Source: Enterovirga rhinocerotis
Lineage (GTDB): Bacteria > Pseudomonadota > Alphaproteobacteria > Rhizobiales > Beijerinckiaceae
DNA length: 64,000 bases
Assembly (NCBI RefSeq): GCF_004363955.1
Contig: NZ_SNZR01000013.1
Coordinates: forward strand, 868,001 to 932,000
Reading direction: 5' to 3'
The translations under genes were made by a program, and so were the position numbers. The notes below the pieces were generated by a model that worked only from the letters and a program-made list of their open reading frames with translations, had not been told where the DNA came from and did not search any database. Positions 34,552-43,612 of the stretch are shown one piece after another (the stretch's first letter is position 1; each line of letters begins with the position of its first letter).

Positions 34552-35973
34552 TCAGACCGTCTTCGACCAGAGCCGCTCGGCGAGCACGCCCGTGCGGGCC
34601 TCGATCGCCTCGGCCGCCGCGAGCGCCACGTCCTCCCGGAAGCGGCTGGCGACGAGCTGGATTCCGAGCGGCCGGCCTTCGTGCAGCCCGGTCGGCACGA
34701 CCGCGCAGGGGAGGGCGAGCGTGTTGAGGCCGGTCTGGAACACGAAGGACCGGAACAGCCCGTCCACCGCCTCGGGCCCCTTCAGGTCCGCATCCGCCGC
34801 GTGGGAGGGCTGGAGGCAGAGCGGGGTGAGGACCAGCGGATAGCGTTCGAGGAACAGCATCCAGTTGCGGATATGGCCGGTGCGCTCCGCGCTCGCCGCC
34901 ATGAAGCCCTTGAGGTCCTTCGCGTGGCAGAGGCCGATATAGGCGTCGACGATCGCGTTCATCTCCGGCGTCGCCATCTTGCGATAGGCGTCGAGCTGCA
35001 TTTCGCGCATCTCGGCCGGGATGAGGTCGAACCAGAGTTCGAGCGGGCGTGCGATGTCGGGCGTCTTCACGCGCTCGACGACGTAGCCGGCATCGGCCAG
35101 CATGCGCGCGGCTTCCTCCACCGCGGCGAGCACGGCGTCGTGGACCGGGTACCCGTCAGGAACCTCGGCGATGGCGACCTTGATCGGGCCGTCGAGCGCC
35201 GGGCCGTCGAAGGGCAGCGGCACGTGCCAGGGATCGCGCGGATCGCGGCCGATCATCGCCTGGAGGCCGAGGCGGACATCCTTCACCTCGCGCGCGATCG
35301 GCCCCTGGGAGGACGTGATCTGCGCCAGCATGGGCCGCTCCCCGCCGGCGGTCGCGTTGAAGGCCGGCACGCGGCCGGTGGTCGGCTTGATCGTCGAGAC
35401 GCCACAGGCGAGGGCGGGCCAGCGCAGGGAGCCGCCGATGTCGTTGCCATGGGCGAGCGCCCCGATCCCGAGCGCGACCGAGGAGGCCGCACCGCCGGAC
35501 GAGCCGCCGCAGGTGGCGGCCGGATCCCAGGGGTTGAGCGTCAGGCCGTGGAGCGGATTGTCCGTCATCGCCCGCATCGAGAATTCGGGCGTGTTGGTCA
35601 TTCCGATCGCGATCGCGCCCGCATTCCGCCAGTGGCGGACGATCGGCGAATCCTCCTTGGCGATGAGGTTCGCGAGGGCCGGCACGCCGTTGGAATTGGC
35701 CTGGCCGACATAATCGACATTGATCTTGATCGTGACCGGCACGCCGTGCAGCGCGCCGAGCGGCTCGCCCTTCGCACGCCGCGCGTCAGCTTCACGCGCC
35801 GCGGCGAGCGCCTCCTCGCGCAGGTCGACGACGACGGCGTTCACGGCGCCGTTGGCGGCATCCTTGCGGGCGATCGCCGCCTCGACGGCCTCGACGGCGC
35901 TGATCGTGCCGTCACGGATCGCCGCAGCCTGGTCGCTCGCGGACATCTGCCAGATTTCGGTCGCCTGCATCAT
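34552..35973 (-). CDS. Amidase-signature family protein
   Basis: About 473 residues. The Ser-cisSer-Lys triad is visible: Lys in V-T-I-K-I-N near 78, the signature C-G-G-S-S-G-G-A-A-S-S near 153 and nucleophile Ser in D-I-G-G-S-L-R near 177. Two adjacent ATGs (35973, 35970) follow GGGGGAG; spacing favours the second slightly. Members hydrolyse amides of many kinds, including nicotinamide-like, aryl and short aliphatic amides. It lies alone, divergent from serA. Substrate unknown. Confidence 0.95.
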   Translation of the reverse strand: MMQATEIWQMSASDQAAAIRDGTISAVEAVEAAIARKDAANGAVNAVVVDLREEALAAAREADARRAKGEPLGALHGVPVTIKINVDYVGQANSNGVPALANLIAKEDSPIVRHWRNAGAIAIGMTNTPEFSMRAMTDNPLHGLTLNPWDPAATCGGSSGGAASSVALGIGALAHGNDIGGSLRWPALACGVSTIKPTTGRVPAFNATAGGERPMLAQITSSQGPIAREVKDVRLGLQAMIGRDPRDPWHVPLPFDGPALDGPIKVAIAEVPDGYPVHDAVLAAVEEAARMLADAGYVVERVKTPDIARPLELWFDLIPAEMREMQLDAYRKMATPEMNAIVDAYIGLCHAKDLKGFMAASAERTGHIRNWMLFLERYPLVLTPLCLQPSHAADADLKGPEAVDGLFRSFVFQTGLNTLALPCAVVPTGLHEGRPLGIQLVASRFREDVALAAAEAIEARTGVLAERLWSKTV

Positions 35974-36136
35974 GCTCCCCCGTTCGCCGCTGCCGCTCGC
36001 GTCGTGCGGCGGGAGGACTTTAGGAGGGGATCGCGCGCGAGGCGACCTGTGATCCGCTGGCGTCTGGGCTGCGCCCCGGTGCTGGACCTCGTGGAGGTGG
36101 CCCGATAAGCCCCGGGCCAATCCTGGAACGCCTCCG

Positions 36137-37384
36137 ATGTCCGATCGCCTTTCCCTGTCCAAGGACAAGATTCCCGTCCTCCTCCTGGAGGGCGTGAACG
36201 ACGCCGCGGCCGAACTCTTCGTCACGGCCGGCTACCGCAATCTCGAACGCCTGCCCAAGGCGCTCGACGAGGCCGCCCTGCGCACGGCCCTGCAGGACGT
36301 GCGCATCCTCGGCATCCGCTCGCGCACGCAGATGACCGAGGCGGTCTTCGCCGCGGCTCCGAAGCTGTTCACGCTCGGCTGCTTCTCGGTCGGCACCAAC
36401 CAGGTCGATCTCGACGCCGCCCGCCGCCGCGGCATCCCGGTCTTCAACGCGCCCTTCTCGAACACCCGCAGTGTCGCCGAACTCGTCATCGGCGAGATCG
36501 TCATGCTGCTGCGGCGCATCCCGGACCGCTCGCGCTCCGCCCATAAGGGCGGCTGGGACAAGTCGGCGAATGGCAGTTTCGAGGTGCGCGGCAAGACGCT
36601 CGGCATCGTCGGCTACGGCAATATCGGCAGCCAGCTCTCGAACCTCGCCGAGGCGATGGGCATGCGGGTGATCTATTACGATCACACCGACAGGCTGCGC
36701 CACGGCAACACCGAGGCGATGCGGACGCTGGCGGACCTCCTCGCCGCGAGCGACGTCGTCAGCCTGCACGTGCCGGAGACGCCCGCGACGCATCGCATGA
36801 TCGGGGCGGAGCAACTCGCCGCGATGCGGCCGGGCTCCTTCCTCATCAACAACTCGCGCGGCACGGTCGTCGATCTCGACGCCCTCGCGAAGGCCCTGAG
36901 GAGCGGCCATCTCGCCGGCGCGGCGGTCGACGTCTTTCCGAAGGAGCCGGCCTCCAATGCCGAGCGCTTCGAGACGCCGCTTCAGGGGATCCCGAACGTC
37001 ATCCTGACGCCGCATATCGGCGGCTCGACGGAGGAGGCGCAGGAGCGCATCGGCAGCGAGGTCGCCAAGAAGCTGATCGATTATTCCGATACCGGCGCGA
37101 GTGTCGGCGCGGTCAACTTCCCGCAGGCCCAGCTCCCCTCGCGCCCCGTCGGCACGCGCTTCATGCAGGTCCAGCGAAACGTGCCCGGCAATCTCCAGCG
37201 GCTGAACGATCTCTTCGCCCGGCGCGGCATCAACATCGCCTCCCAGTATTATCAGACGGACGGCGAGATCGGTTACGTCGTGGTCGAGGCCGACGAGACG
37301 GGCGAGAGCGCGCGCGACCTCCTCGCGGAGATCCGAAAGCTCGACGGCACCGTGCGGGCGCGGCTGATCTACGACCGAGCGTGA
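36137..37384 (+). CDS. serA: D-3-phosphoglycerate dehydrogenase
   Basis: 415 residues, the size of the E. coli-type enzyme. The NAD-binding motif G-I-V-G-Y-G-N-I-G-S near 157, catalytic Arg in N-N-S-R-G-T-V-V-D near 243, Glu in D-V-F-P-K-E-P and His in L-T-P-H-I-G-G-S-T-E-E-A-Q are present. A C-terminal ACT domain (about 340-413) fits serine feedback control. It catalyses the first step of serine synthesis. It is monocistronic, followed by a palindromic repeat. Confidence 0.97.
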   Translation: MSDRLSLSKDKIPVLLLEGVNDAAAELFVTAGYRNLERLPKALDEAALRTALQDVRILGIRSRTQMTEAVFAAAPKLFTLGCFSVGTNQVDLDAARRRGIPVFNAPFSNTRSVAELVIGEIVMLLRRIPDRSRSAHKGGWDKSANGSFEVRGKTLGIVGYGNIGSQLSNLAEAMGMRVIYYDHTDRLRHGNTEAMRTLADLLAASDVVSLHVPETPATHRMIGAEQLAAMRPGSFLINNSRGTVVDLDALAKALRSGHLAGAAVDVFPKEPASNAERFETPLQGIPNVILTPHIGGSTEEAQERIGSEVAKKLIDYSDTGASVGAVNFPQAQLPSRPVGTRFMQVQRNVPGNLQRLNDLFARRGINIASQYYQTDGEIGYVVVEADETGESARDLLAEIRKLDGTVRARLIYDRA

Positions 37385-37427
37385 TCCGCGGTTGATGCGA
37401 GTGGCTTCTGCTCGCCGGCCTGCCCAA

Positions 37428-37479
37428 CCTCCTCATGCTTCGAGGCTCAGCTTCGCCGAGCACCTCAGCATGAGGAGGG
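37428..37479. repeat. Extragenic palindromic repeat (CCTCATGCT...AGCATGAGG)
   Basis: CCTCCTCATGCT at the left and AGCATGAGGAGG at the right form a perfect outer 12-bp inverted repeat. Inside, GAGGCTC-AGCTTCGCC-GAGCACCTC gives a second partial stem. The pattern matches a family of repeats common between genes in Rhizobiales. It lies between serA and the gamma-glutamyltransferase gene and may end serA transcripts. Confidence 0.75.
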
Positions 37480-37560
37480 AGGAGTTTCGGAACTGATCGC
37501 GATCCCTTTCGCCCCCGCCCCGAACCCCGCTAGTGTCGCGTCTCGCGCAGGACGGTGCCC

Positions 37561-39393
37561 ATGAGCTTTATCAACCCCAACGCCTTCACGACGCGGCCGG
37601 AGATCGACGGCACCTTCGGGGTCGTCGCCTCGACGCATTGGATCGCGACGGCGGTCGGGATGGGCATCCTCGAGCGAGGCGGAAACGCCTTCGATGCGGG
37701 TGTCGCGACGGCTTTCGTGCTGCAGGTCGTCGAGCCGCATCTGAACGGCCCGCTCGGTGACGTGCCGGTCATCCTGCACGACGTGCGGCGCGGACGGCCT
37801 GATGTCGTCTGCGGCCAGGGTCCGGCCCCGGCTGCGGCGACGATCGAGCACATGACGGGCCTCGGCCTCGACATGATGCCGGGGACGGGGCTCCTGCCGG
37901 CCGTGGTGCCGGGCAGCTTCGATGCCTGGATGCTGATCCTGCGCGATCACGGCACCATGCGCGTGCGCGACGTGCTGGAGGCGGCGATCGGCTATGCCGC
38001 ACGCGGCTTCCCGCTCGTCGAGCGCATTCCGGCCACCATCGGCACCGTCGAAACCCTGTTCCGCGAGCATTGGCCGACCTCGGCTGCGGTCTATCTCCCG
38101 GGCGGCGAGGTGCCGAGGCCGGGCGCGCTCTTCACGAACCCCGCCATGGCCGAGACCTATGCCCGGATCGTGCGCGAAGCGGAGGCGGGCGGTGGCTCCC
38201 GCGAGGCCGAGGTCGAGCGCGCGCGCAAGGCCTGGTCGCAGGGCTTCGTCGCGGAGGCGATCGACGCATTCTGCCGGACGCAGGAGGTGATGGACACGTC
38301 CGGCCGCCGGCATGGCGGCCTCCTCACCGGCCAGGACATCGCCTCCTGGCAGGCGACGATCGAGGAGCCCGTGGCCCTCTCCTATGGCCGCTACACGGTG
38401 CTGAAGGCCGGGTTCTGGTCGCAGGGGCCGGCGACGCTGCAGCAGCTCGCTCTGCTCTCGGGCTTCGATCTCGGCGGGCTCGATCCGGCGGGGCCCGATT
38501 TCATCCACCTCCAGGTCGAGGCGGCCAAGCTCGCCTTCGCGGACCGCGACACCTTCTACGGCGATCCGGATTTCGTGCGCGTTCCGGCCGAGACGCTGCT
38601 CTCGGACGCTTATACCGATGCCCGCCGCACGCTCATCGGCGAGACGGCCTCGCTCGACTATCGCCCCGGCACGATCGAGGGCTACGGCAAGTCGATCGGC
38701 GCGCGCGTCGGCGGCGAGCGCACGGCGGTCGGGGCGAGCGGCGCGGGCGAGCCCACGGTCGGGCGCATCCCGACCGCTCCCCGGGCTCAGCGCGAGAAGA
38801 TGGGGGCGGTCTCCGGCGACACCGTCCATTTCGACATCGTCGACCGGCACGGCAACATGATCACGGCGACCCCGTCCGGCGGCTGGCTGCATTCCTCTCC
38901 GGTGATCCCCGCCCTCGGCTTCCCGCTCGGGACGCGCGGGCAGATGTTCTGGCTCGATCCCGCGCATCCGCAGGCGCTCGGGCCCGGCCGCAGGCCCCGC
39001 ACGACGCTCTCGCCGACCATGGCCCTGCGGGACGGCAATCCCTACCTCGCCTGGGGTACGCCCGGCGGCGACCAGCAGGACCAGTGGATCCCGCAATTCT
39101 TCCTGCGCCACGTCCATGCCGGCATGAACCTCCAGGAGGCGATCGACGCGCCGGCCTGGCATTCGGAGCATTTCCCCTCGTCGTTCTGGCCTCGGACCTC
39201 GCGGCCCGGCGTGCTCGTGGTCGAGCGGCGCGTGCCCGAGGCGACGATCGCCGAACTGCGCCGGCGGGGGCATGTCGTCGAGATCGGCGACGAGTGGTCT
39301 GAGGGCCGTCTCACGGCCGCCTCGCGCGACGGCCATCGCCTCCGCGCCGCCGCCAATCCCCGCGGCATGCAGGGCTACGCGGCGGGGCGGTAG
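37561..39393 (+). CDS. Gamma-glutamyltransferase family protein
   Basis: 610 residues. The Ntn-hydrolase self-cleavage site is at Thr421 in S-G-D-T-V-H-F-D-I-V-D, and the partner region T-A-T-P-S-G-G-W follows near 440. The N-terminal part has the family pattern V-V-A-S-T-H-W-I-A-T-A-V-G-M-G-I-L-E-R-G-G-N-A-F-D-A-G-V read in two pieces. No signal peptide is present, so it probably stays in the cytosol, unlike periplasmic Ggt. Such cytosolic paralogues occur near amidases in catabolic regions. It likely hydrolyses or transfers a gamma-glutamyl or acyl group of unknown origin. Confidence 0.93.
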   Translation: MSFINPNAFTTRPEIDGTFGVVASTHWIATAVGMGILERGGNAFDAGVATAFVLQVVEPHLNGPLGDVPVILHDVRRGRPDVVCGQGPAPAAATIEHMTGLGLDMMPGTGLLPAVVPGSFDAWMLILRDHGTMRVRDVLEAAIGYAARGFPLVERIPATIGTVETLFREHWPTSAAVYLPGGEVPRPGALFTNPAMAETYARIVREAEAGGGSREAEVERARKAWSQGFVAEAIDAFCRTQEVMDTSGRRHGGLLTGQDIASWQATIEEPVALSYGRYTVLKAGFWSQGPATLQQLALLSGFDLGGLDPAGPDFIHLQVEAAKLAFADRDTFYGDPDFVRVPAETLLSDAYTDARRTLIGETASLDYRPGTIEGYGKSIGARVGGERTAVGASGAGEPTVGRIPTAPRAQREKMGAVSGDTVHFDIVDRHGNMITATPSGGWLHSSPVIPALGFPLGTRGQMFWLDPAHPQALGPGRRPRTTLSPTMALRDGNPYLAWGTPGGDQQDQWIPQFFLRHVHAGMNLQEAIDAPAWHSEHFPSSFWPRTSRPGVLVVERRVPEATIAELRRRGHVVEIGDEWSEGRLTAASRDGHRLRAAANPRGMQGYAAGR

Positions 39394-39406
39394 AGCGGCG
39401 AGCCGG

Positions 39407-39841
39407 CTACGCGGCGTTTGCGTCGCGGGCCTGACGTTCCGGGGGCGGGGCTGGAGGCGTCTCGGGACGACGCAGGACGAACCGCGCCTCTTCCGCCTTG
39501 TTGATGTACTGGCTCGCGACCATCAGGCCCTTGATGGGGCGCAGGATCGGCACGCAGGCGAGCAGGAGCAGCGGCACCGTCACGAGAAGATGTGCCCAGA
39601 ACGGCGGTTCGTGGACGAGTTCGAACCAGATGCCGAACCCTGTGACCGGGATCGCCATGGTCATCATCACGAAGAAGGCGGGGCCGTCGGCCGGATCGGC
39701 GAAGGAATAGTCGAGGCCGCAGGCTTCGCAGCGCGGGGCGAGGCGCAGGAAGCCGTCGAAAAGGCGCCCCTCGCCGCAACGGGGGCAGCGGCAGCGCAGG
39801 CCGGTCGACCAGACATTCTGGGACGCCGAGGTGTCCGACAA
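39407..39841 (-). CDS. DUF983 membrane protein
   Basis: 144 residues from a TTG with GGAGG five bases upstream; no ATG fits. The N-terminus has two Cys pairs (C-R-C-P-R-C-G-E and C-E-A-C-G-L), a probable zinc ribbon, followed by two or three membrane helices (about 57-75 and 85-103) and a Pro-rich tail. DUF983 proteins are widespread in Alphaproteobacteria, often near cytochrome oxidase genes, and their role is not known. Here it is divergent from a MocR regulator and may share its operator region. Confidence 0.88.
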   Translation of the reverse strand: MSDTSASQNVWSTGLRCRCPRCGEGRLFDGFLRLAPRCEACGLDYSFADPADGPAFFVMMTMAIPVTGFGIWFELVHEPPFWAHLLVTVPLLLLACVPILRPIKGLMVASQYINKAEEARFVLRRPETPPAPPPERQARDANAA

Positions 39842-39938
39842 TTTCGCCTCCAATCTCCTGACGCTCGCGGGATGTCCGATGTCATCCTGCTCCGCCCGGA
39901 CATATAGGCTCGTGCGGACGGGGTCGCCATGCTATTGT

Positions 39939-39966
39939 ATCCATACATCGTCGATATTGTATGGAT
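39939..39966. promoter_or_regulatory. Probable MocR operator (ATCCATACA ... TGTATGGAT)
   Basis: A perfect 9-bp inverted repeat with a 10-base spacer (arms 39939-39947 and 39958-39966). ATTGTAT also occurs as a direct repeat within it. It ends five bases before the start codon of the MocR gene, in an AT-rich island, which suits repression of its own gene and possibly control of the divergent DUF983 gene. Confidence 0.65.
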
Positions 39967-39971
39967 CGCGA

Positions 39972-41357
39972 ATGGCTGGATGGCTTCCGGAGCTCGCTCC
40001 CGGCGACGGGCCGAAATATGCGGCGATCGCGCGGTCCCTGACGGCGGATATCGAGGCCGGCCGGCTTCGTCCCGGCCAGAGGCTGCCGGCCCAGAGGGCG
40101 CTGGCGCAGGCCCTCGGGATCGATCTCACCACCGTCACGCGCGCCTTCAACGAGGTCCGCCGGGCAGGGCTCATCAAGGCGGGACCGGGGCGCGGAAGCT
40201 TCGTCCGGGCTCCCAGCCGCTCGCATCTCGTCGGAGCCCGCGAGGCGCCTCTCATCGACATGAGCATGAACGTGCCGCCCTGTCCGCCCGAGGCCCGGCT
40301 GCCCGAGCGGCTGAGCGAGGGCGTTGCGCGGCTGATGCGCTCGCGCGAGGCGCGGCTTCACCTGACCTATCAGGACAGCGCCGGGACCGCCGCCGTCCGG
40401 AACGCGGGCGCGCATTGGACGTCGGAGCGGTTCGGCATCCCGACCGATCCGATGCGGGTGGTCGTGGCGCCTGGAGCCCAGGCCGCGCTCGCGGCGATCC
40501 TCAAGGTCGCGGTGCCGCCGGGCAGGACGCTCTGCGTGCCGGCGGCCACCTATCCCGGTCTCCTCGCGGCCGCGGCGCAGCAGGCCTGCGCGCTCGCGCC
40601 GATCGAGATGGACCGGGACGGGCTGGTCCCGGACGCATTCGAGGCGGCCTGTCGGCGTGTCGCTCCGGCGGCGCTGTATTGCGTGCCGACTCTCGACAAC
40701 CCGACGACCGCCACGCTGCCGCTGGCTCGCCGCGAGGCCATCGTCCGGATCGCCCGCGCTCACGGCGTCGCCATCATCGAGGACGACGCCTACGGCGCGC
40801 TGGCGGTGGAGCCTCCGCCCGCCTTCGCCGCGCTCGCGCCCGACCTCACCTGGCACGTCGCCACGGTCTCGAAATGTCTGACGCCGTCGCTGCGCGTCGC
40901 CTGGGTCGCTGCGCCGAGCCTCACGGGCGCGCTCGACGTGTCCGGAACGCTGCGCGCGGCGACGATGATGGCGTCGCCGGTCCTCGCTCAGATCGCCGCG
41001 GATTGGCTGCTGGACGGCACGCTCGGGCAGATCCTCCAGGCCATCAGGCACGAGACGATCCTGCGGCAGGCCCTCGCGGGCGACATTCTCGCCGGCTACG
41101 ATGTCGCCTCTCATCCGGAGGCCTACCATCTCTGGCTCCGGCTGCCGCCGGGCTGGTCCGGAGGCGATCTCGCGGCGCGGGCGGGCCTTGCCGGGCTCGC
41201 GATCGTGCCCGACGCCGCCTTCTCGACCATGCCGGGGCGCGGCGCCGTCCGCGTATCGCTGGGCGCCGCTCCGGATCGCGGCAAGCTGGCGGATGGGCTC
41301 AGGCTGATCGCCGCCCTGCTGGCGCGGCCGCCCTCGGCCATGTCGGCCATCGTGTGA
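39972..41357 (+). CDS. MocR/PdxR-type regulator: GntR winged helix fused to PLP aminotransferase fold
   Basis: 461 residues from the ATG at 39972. The N-terminal GntR domain (about 10-80) includes Y-A-A-I-A-R-S-L-T-A-D-I-E-A-G-R-L-R-P-G-Q-R-L-P and A-Q-A-L-G-I-D-L-T-T-V-T-R-A. The rest is an aminotransferase I fold with V-P-T-L-D-N-P-T-T-A-T-L near 235, D-D-A-Y-G near 270 and the PLP Lys in V-S-K-C-L-T-P near 300. Such proteins sense PLP or amino-compound effectors. The aminotransferase and sulfurtransferase genes downstream are possible targets. Confidence 0.95.
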   Translation: MAGWLPELAPGDGPKYAAIARSLTADIEAGRLRPGQRLPAQRALAQALGIDLTTVTRAFNEVRRAGLIKAGPGRGSFVRAPSRSHLVGAREAPLIDMSMNVPPCPPEARLPERLSEGVARLMRSREARLHLTYQDSAGTAAVRNAGAHWTSERFGIPTDPMRVVVAPGAQAALAAILKVAVPPGRTLCVPAATYPGLLAAAAQQACALAPIEMDRDGLVPDAFEAACRRVAPAALYCVPTLDNPTTATLPLARREAIVRIARAHGVAIIEDDAYGALAVEPPPAFAALAPDLTWHVATVSKCLTPSLRVAWVAAPSLTGALDVSGTLRAATMMASPVLAQIAADWLLDGTLGQILQAIRHETILRQALAGDILAGYDVASHPEAYHLWLRLPPGWSGGDLAARAGLAGLAIVPDAAFSTMPGRGAVRVSLGAAPDRGKLADGLRLIAALLARPPSAMSAIV

Positions 41358-41472
41358 GGTCCCGATGCCGGACGGAGGCTCGCGCGGCAGAGGCTTGGCG
41401 AGCCGGCCCGGAACCGGCGAGACCACGCCGCTGTCTCACCGAAACGCCAACGTGCTCTAAGTTATTGTGGAT

Positions 41473-41521
41473 GCATGCTGTTGCCGGAGAACCGGTTTCC
41501 ACTTTTCCGCAGCATGCTTTA
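41473..41521. repeat. Palindromic repeat (copy 2 of the element at 5526)
   Basis: GCATGCTG (41473-41480) and CAGCATGC (41510-41517) are perfect inverted arms; the inside holds CCGGAGAACCGG. Read on the minus strand it begins CTAAAGCATGCTGCGG, almost identical to TTAAAGCATGCTGCGG at 5521. The two copies differ in the loop. It lies in the 207-base gap upstream of the aminotransferase gene. Confidence 0.7.
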
Positions 41522-41564
41522 GGTCGTGGGTGAGGCGCGGTCCGCCGCCGCCCGGGGAGACGGC

Positions 41565-42749
41565 ATGGCCGGTCGCGAATTCCTCCATTCTCCCGGCCCT
41601 TCGCACGTGCCCGACCGCGTGCTGGCCGCCATGCATCGCCAGCCGCTGGACCTCGTCGATTCGCGGCTGAAGGCCGTCGTCGGGCGCTGTTTCGAGGGGC
41701 TGAAGGATGTCTTCCGCACCCGGGGGCACGTCTTCATCTATGCTGCGAACGGCCATGGCGGCTGGGAGGCGGCGCTCTCGAATCTGTGCCGGCCGGGCGA
41801 TGCCGTCCTCGTGCCGGAGGCGGGCCATTTCTCGAACAGCTGGGCGGATCATGCCCGCGCGCTCGGCCTCGATGTCGAGGTGATCGACGGCGATTGGCGC
41901 AAACCCGTCGACCCGGCCGCCATCGAACGGCGGTTGCGGGAGGATCGTGGCGGCCGCATCAAGGCGGTGCTCGCGGTCCAGATCGACACCGCCACCTCCA
42001 CCCTGAACGACATCCCGGCGATCCGGGCCGCGATCGACGCGGCCGGCCACCCGGCCCTCCTCGTCGCCGACACGATCGCCTCGCTCGGCGCTGTCCCCTT
42101 CGAGATGGACGGATGGGGCGTCGACGTCGCCATCGCCGCGTCGCAGAAGGCCCTGATGTGCCCGCCGGGCCTCGCCCTTCTTGCGGCCAATCAGCGGGCG
42201 GTCGAGGTCTCGGCGGCGTTGCCTCGCCACCAGCGCTACTGGGATTGGGCCCCGCGGCTCGGCGAGGAATCCTACCTCAAGTTCAACGGCACCATGCCGG
42301 AGCATCTGCTCTTCGGGCTCGCCGAGGCGCTCGACCTGCTCGCGGAGGAAGGCCTGCCCGCGATCCAGGCACGGCACCGGCGCCTCGCGGGCGCGGTTCA
42401 CGCGGCGGTGGAGGTCTGGAGCGAGGCCGGGACGCTGTCGTTCCACGTGCCGGACGAGGCGGCGCGCGCCGTCACCGTCACCGCCATCCGCACGCCCGAA
42501 GGTCTCGCCGACCGCATCCGCCTTCACGCTCGCGAGCGGCTCGGTGTCTCGGTTGCCGGCGGGCTCGGCCGCCTCTCCGGAACGGCCTTCCGCATCGGCC
42601 ATCTCGGCGATCTCAACGAGGCGATGATCCTGGGCTGCCTCGGCGCGCTCGAAATCGCCTTCATCGAACTCGGCATCCCGCATGGACGGGGTGGGGTGGG
42701 CGCCGCGATCGAACGTCTCGCGGCTGAGAGAAGGAACGTTGCCGGATGA
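41565..42749 (+). CDS. Class V aminotransferase (alanine/serine-glyoxylate type)
   Basis: 394 residues from the ATG with GGGGAGA upstream. The opening F-L-H-S-P-G-P-S-H-V-P-D-R-V-L-A-A-M is the family's substrate-binding start. A-A-N-G-H-G-G-W-E-A-A near 65, A-D-T-I-A-S-L-G-A near 169 and the PLP Lys in A-A-S-Q-K-A-L-M-C-P-P-G-L near 195 follow. It probably transfers the amino group of serine or alanine to glyoxylate or pyruvate. The stop overlaps the sulfurtransferase start, suggesting a shared amino-acid or sulfur pathway. Confidence 0.93.
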   Translation: MAGREFLHSPGPSHVPDRVLAAMHRQPLDLVDSRLKAVVGRCFEGLKDVFRTRGHVFIYAANGHGGWEAALSNLCRPGDAVLVPEAGHFSNSWADHARALGLDVEVIDGDWRKPVDPAAIERRLREDRGGRIKAVLAVQIDTATSTLNDIPAIRAAIDAAGHPALLVADTIASLGAVPFEMDGWGVDVAIAASQKALMCPPGLALLAANQRAVEVSAALPRHQRYWDWAPRLGEESYLKFNGTMPEHLLFGLAEALDLLAEEGLPAIQARHRRLAGAVHAAVEVWSEAGTLSFHVPDEAARAVTVTAIRTPEGLADRIRLHARERLGVSVAGGLGRLSGTAFRIGHLGDLNEAMILGCLGALEIAFIELGIPHGRGGVGAAIERLAAERRNVAG

Positions 42750-43606
42750 CCGGACCCTTGATCGCGCCCGACGCGCTGGCCGCACAGCTCGGCGATCCCG
42801 ACCTCGTGATCCTCGATATCCGTTCGGTGGTCGATGGCGGGGGCAGGGCGGCGTACGAGGCCGGCCACGTCCCGGGCGCCATCCACACCGATTACGTCGC
42901 GGGCGGATGGCGGGTGAAGGATCCGGGCGGCGGCGCGGGAATGCTGCCGGACGACGCGGATCTTGCCGCGCTGCTGGGAGGGCTCGGCATCGCGCCGCGG
43001 AGCCATGTCGTCGTCGCCCCGGCGGGCGTGTCGCCCGGCGATTTCGCGGCGGCGGCACGCGTCTACTGGACGCTGAAGGTCGCCGGCCACGACCGCCTCT
43101 CGATGCTGGACGGCGGGACCGCCGCCTGGACGCGATCGGGACATCCGCTCGAGACGGACCTCCGGGCCCCGCATTCCGCGCCACCCTATCCGGTGGCGCG
43201 CAGGGACGCGTTCAGAGCCGTCCTGCCGCAGGTCGAGCGGGCCCTGGCGGAGGGGAGCGCGACCCTGGTGGATACACGCAACGATGCGTCCTTCGCCGGC
43301 GAAGAGAAGTCCCCGGTGGCGGCGCGGGCGGGCCGTATTCCCGGCTCCCTCCAGCAGGAAGGCGCTCGCGCCTACGACCGGGCCGCGAACCGGCTGCGCC
43401 CGCCCGCCGAGCTCGAGGCGGCCTTCCCGGTCCCGGACGGCGAGGTCATCGCCTATTGCAATACCGGCCAGCAGGCGGCGACGAACTGGTTCGTCCTGTC
43501 CGAGGTGCTCGGCCGGCCCGCGATCCGCCTCTATGACGGCTCGCTCTCCGAATGGACGAACGATCCCTCGCGCCCGGTCGAGACCGGGCGCGCCGCGACG
43601 GATTGA
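42746..43606 (+). CDS. sseA: Two-domain sulfurtransferase (rhodanese / mercaptopyruvate type)
   Basis: 286 residues with two rhodanese domains. The first (about 1-135) is inactive. The second has the active loop C-N-T-G-Q-Q-A with Cys238. The loop differs from C-G-S-G-V-T of mercaptopyruvate and C-R-K-G-V-T of thiosulfate enzymes, so the sulfur donor is uncertain and the symbol is tentative. It overlaps the aminotransferase gene by ATGA: that enzyme could form a keto acid that this one desulfurates. Cytosolic, no signal peptide. Confidence 0.9.
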   Translation: MTGPLIAPDALAAQLGDPDLVILDIRSVVDGGGRAAYEAGHVPGAIHTDYVAGGWRVKDPGGGAGMLPDDADLAALLGGLGIAPRSHVVVAPAGVSPGDFAAAARVYWTLKVAGHDRLSMLDGGTAAWTRSGHPLETDLRAPHSAPPYPVARRDAFRAVLPQVERALAEGSATLVDTRNDASFAGEEKSPVAARAGRIPGSLQQEGARAYDRAANRLRPPAELEAAFPVPDGEVIAYCNTGQQAATNWFVLSEVLGRPAIRLYDGSLSEWTNDPSRPVETGRAATD

Positions 43607-43612
43607 GCTTCC

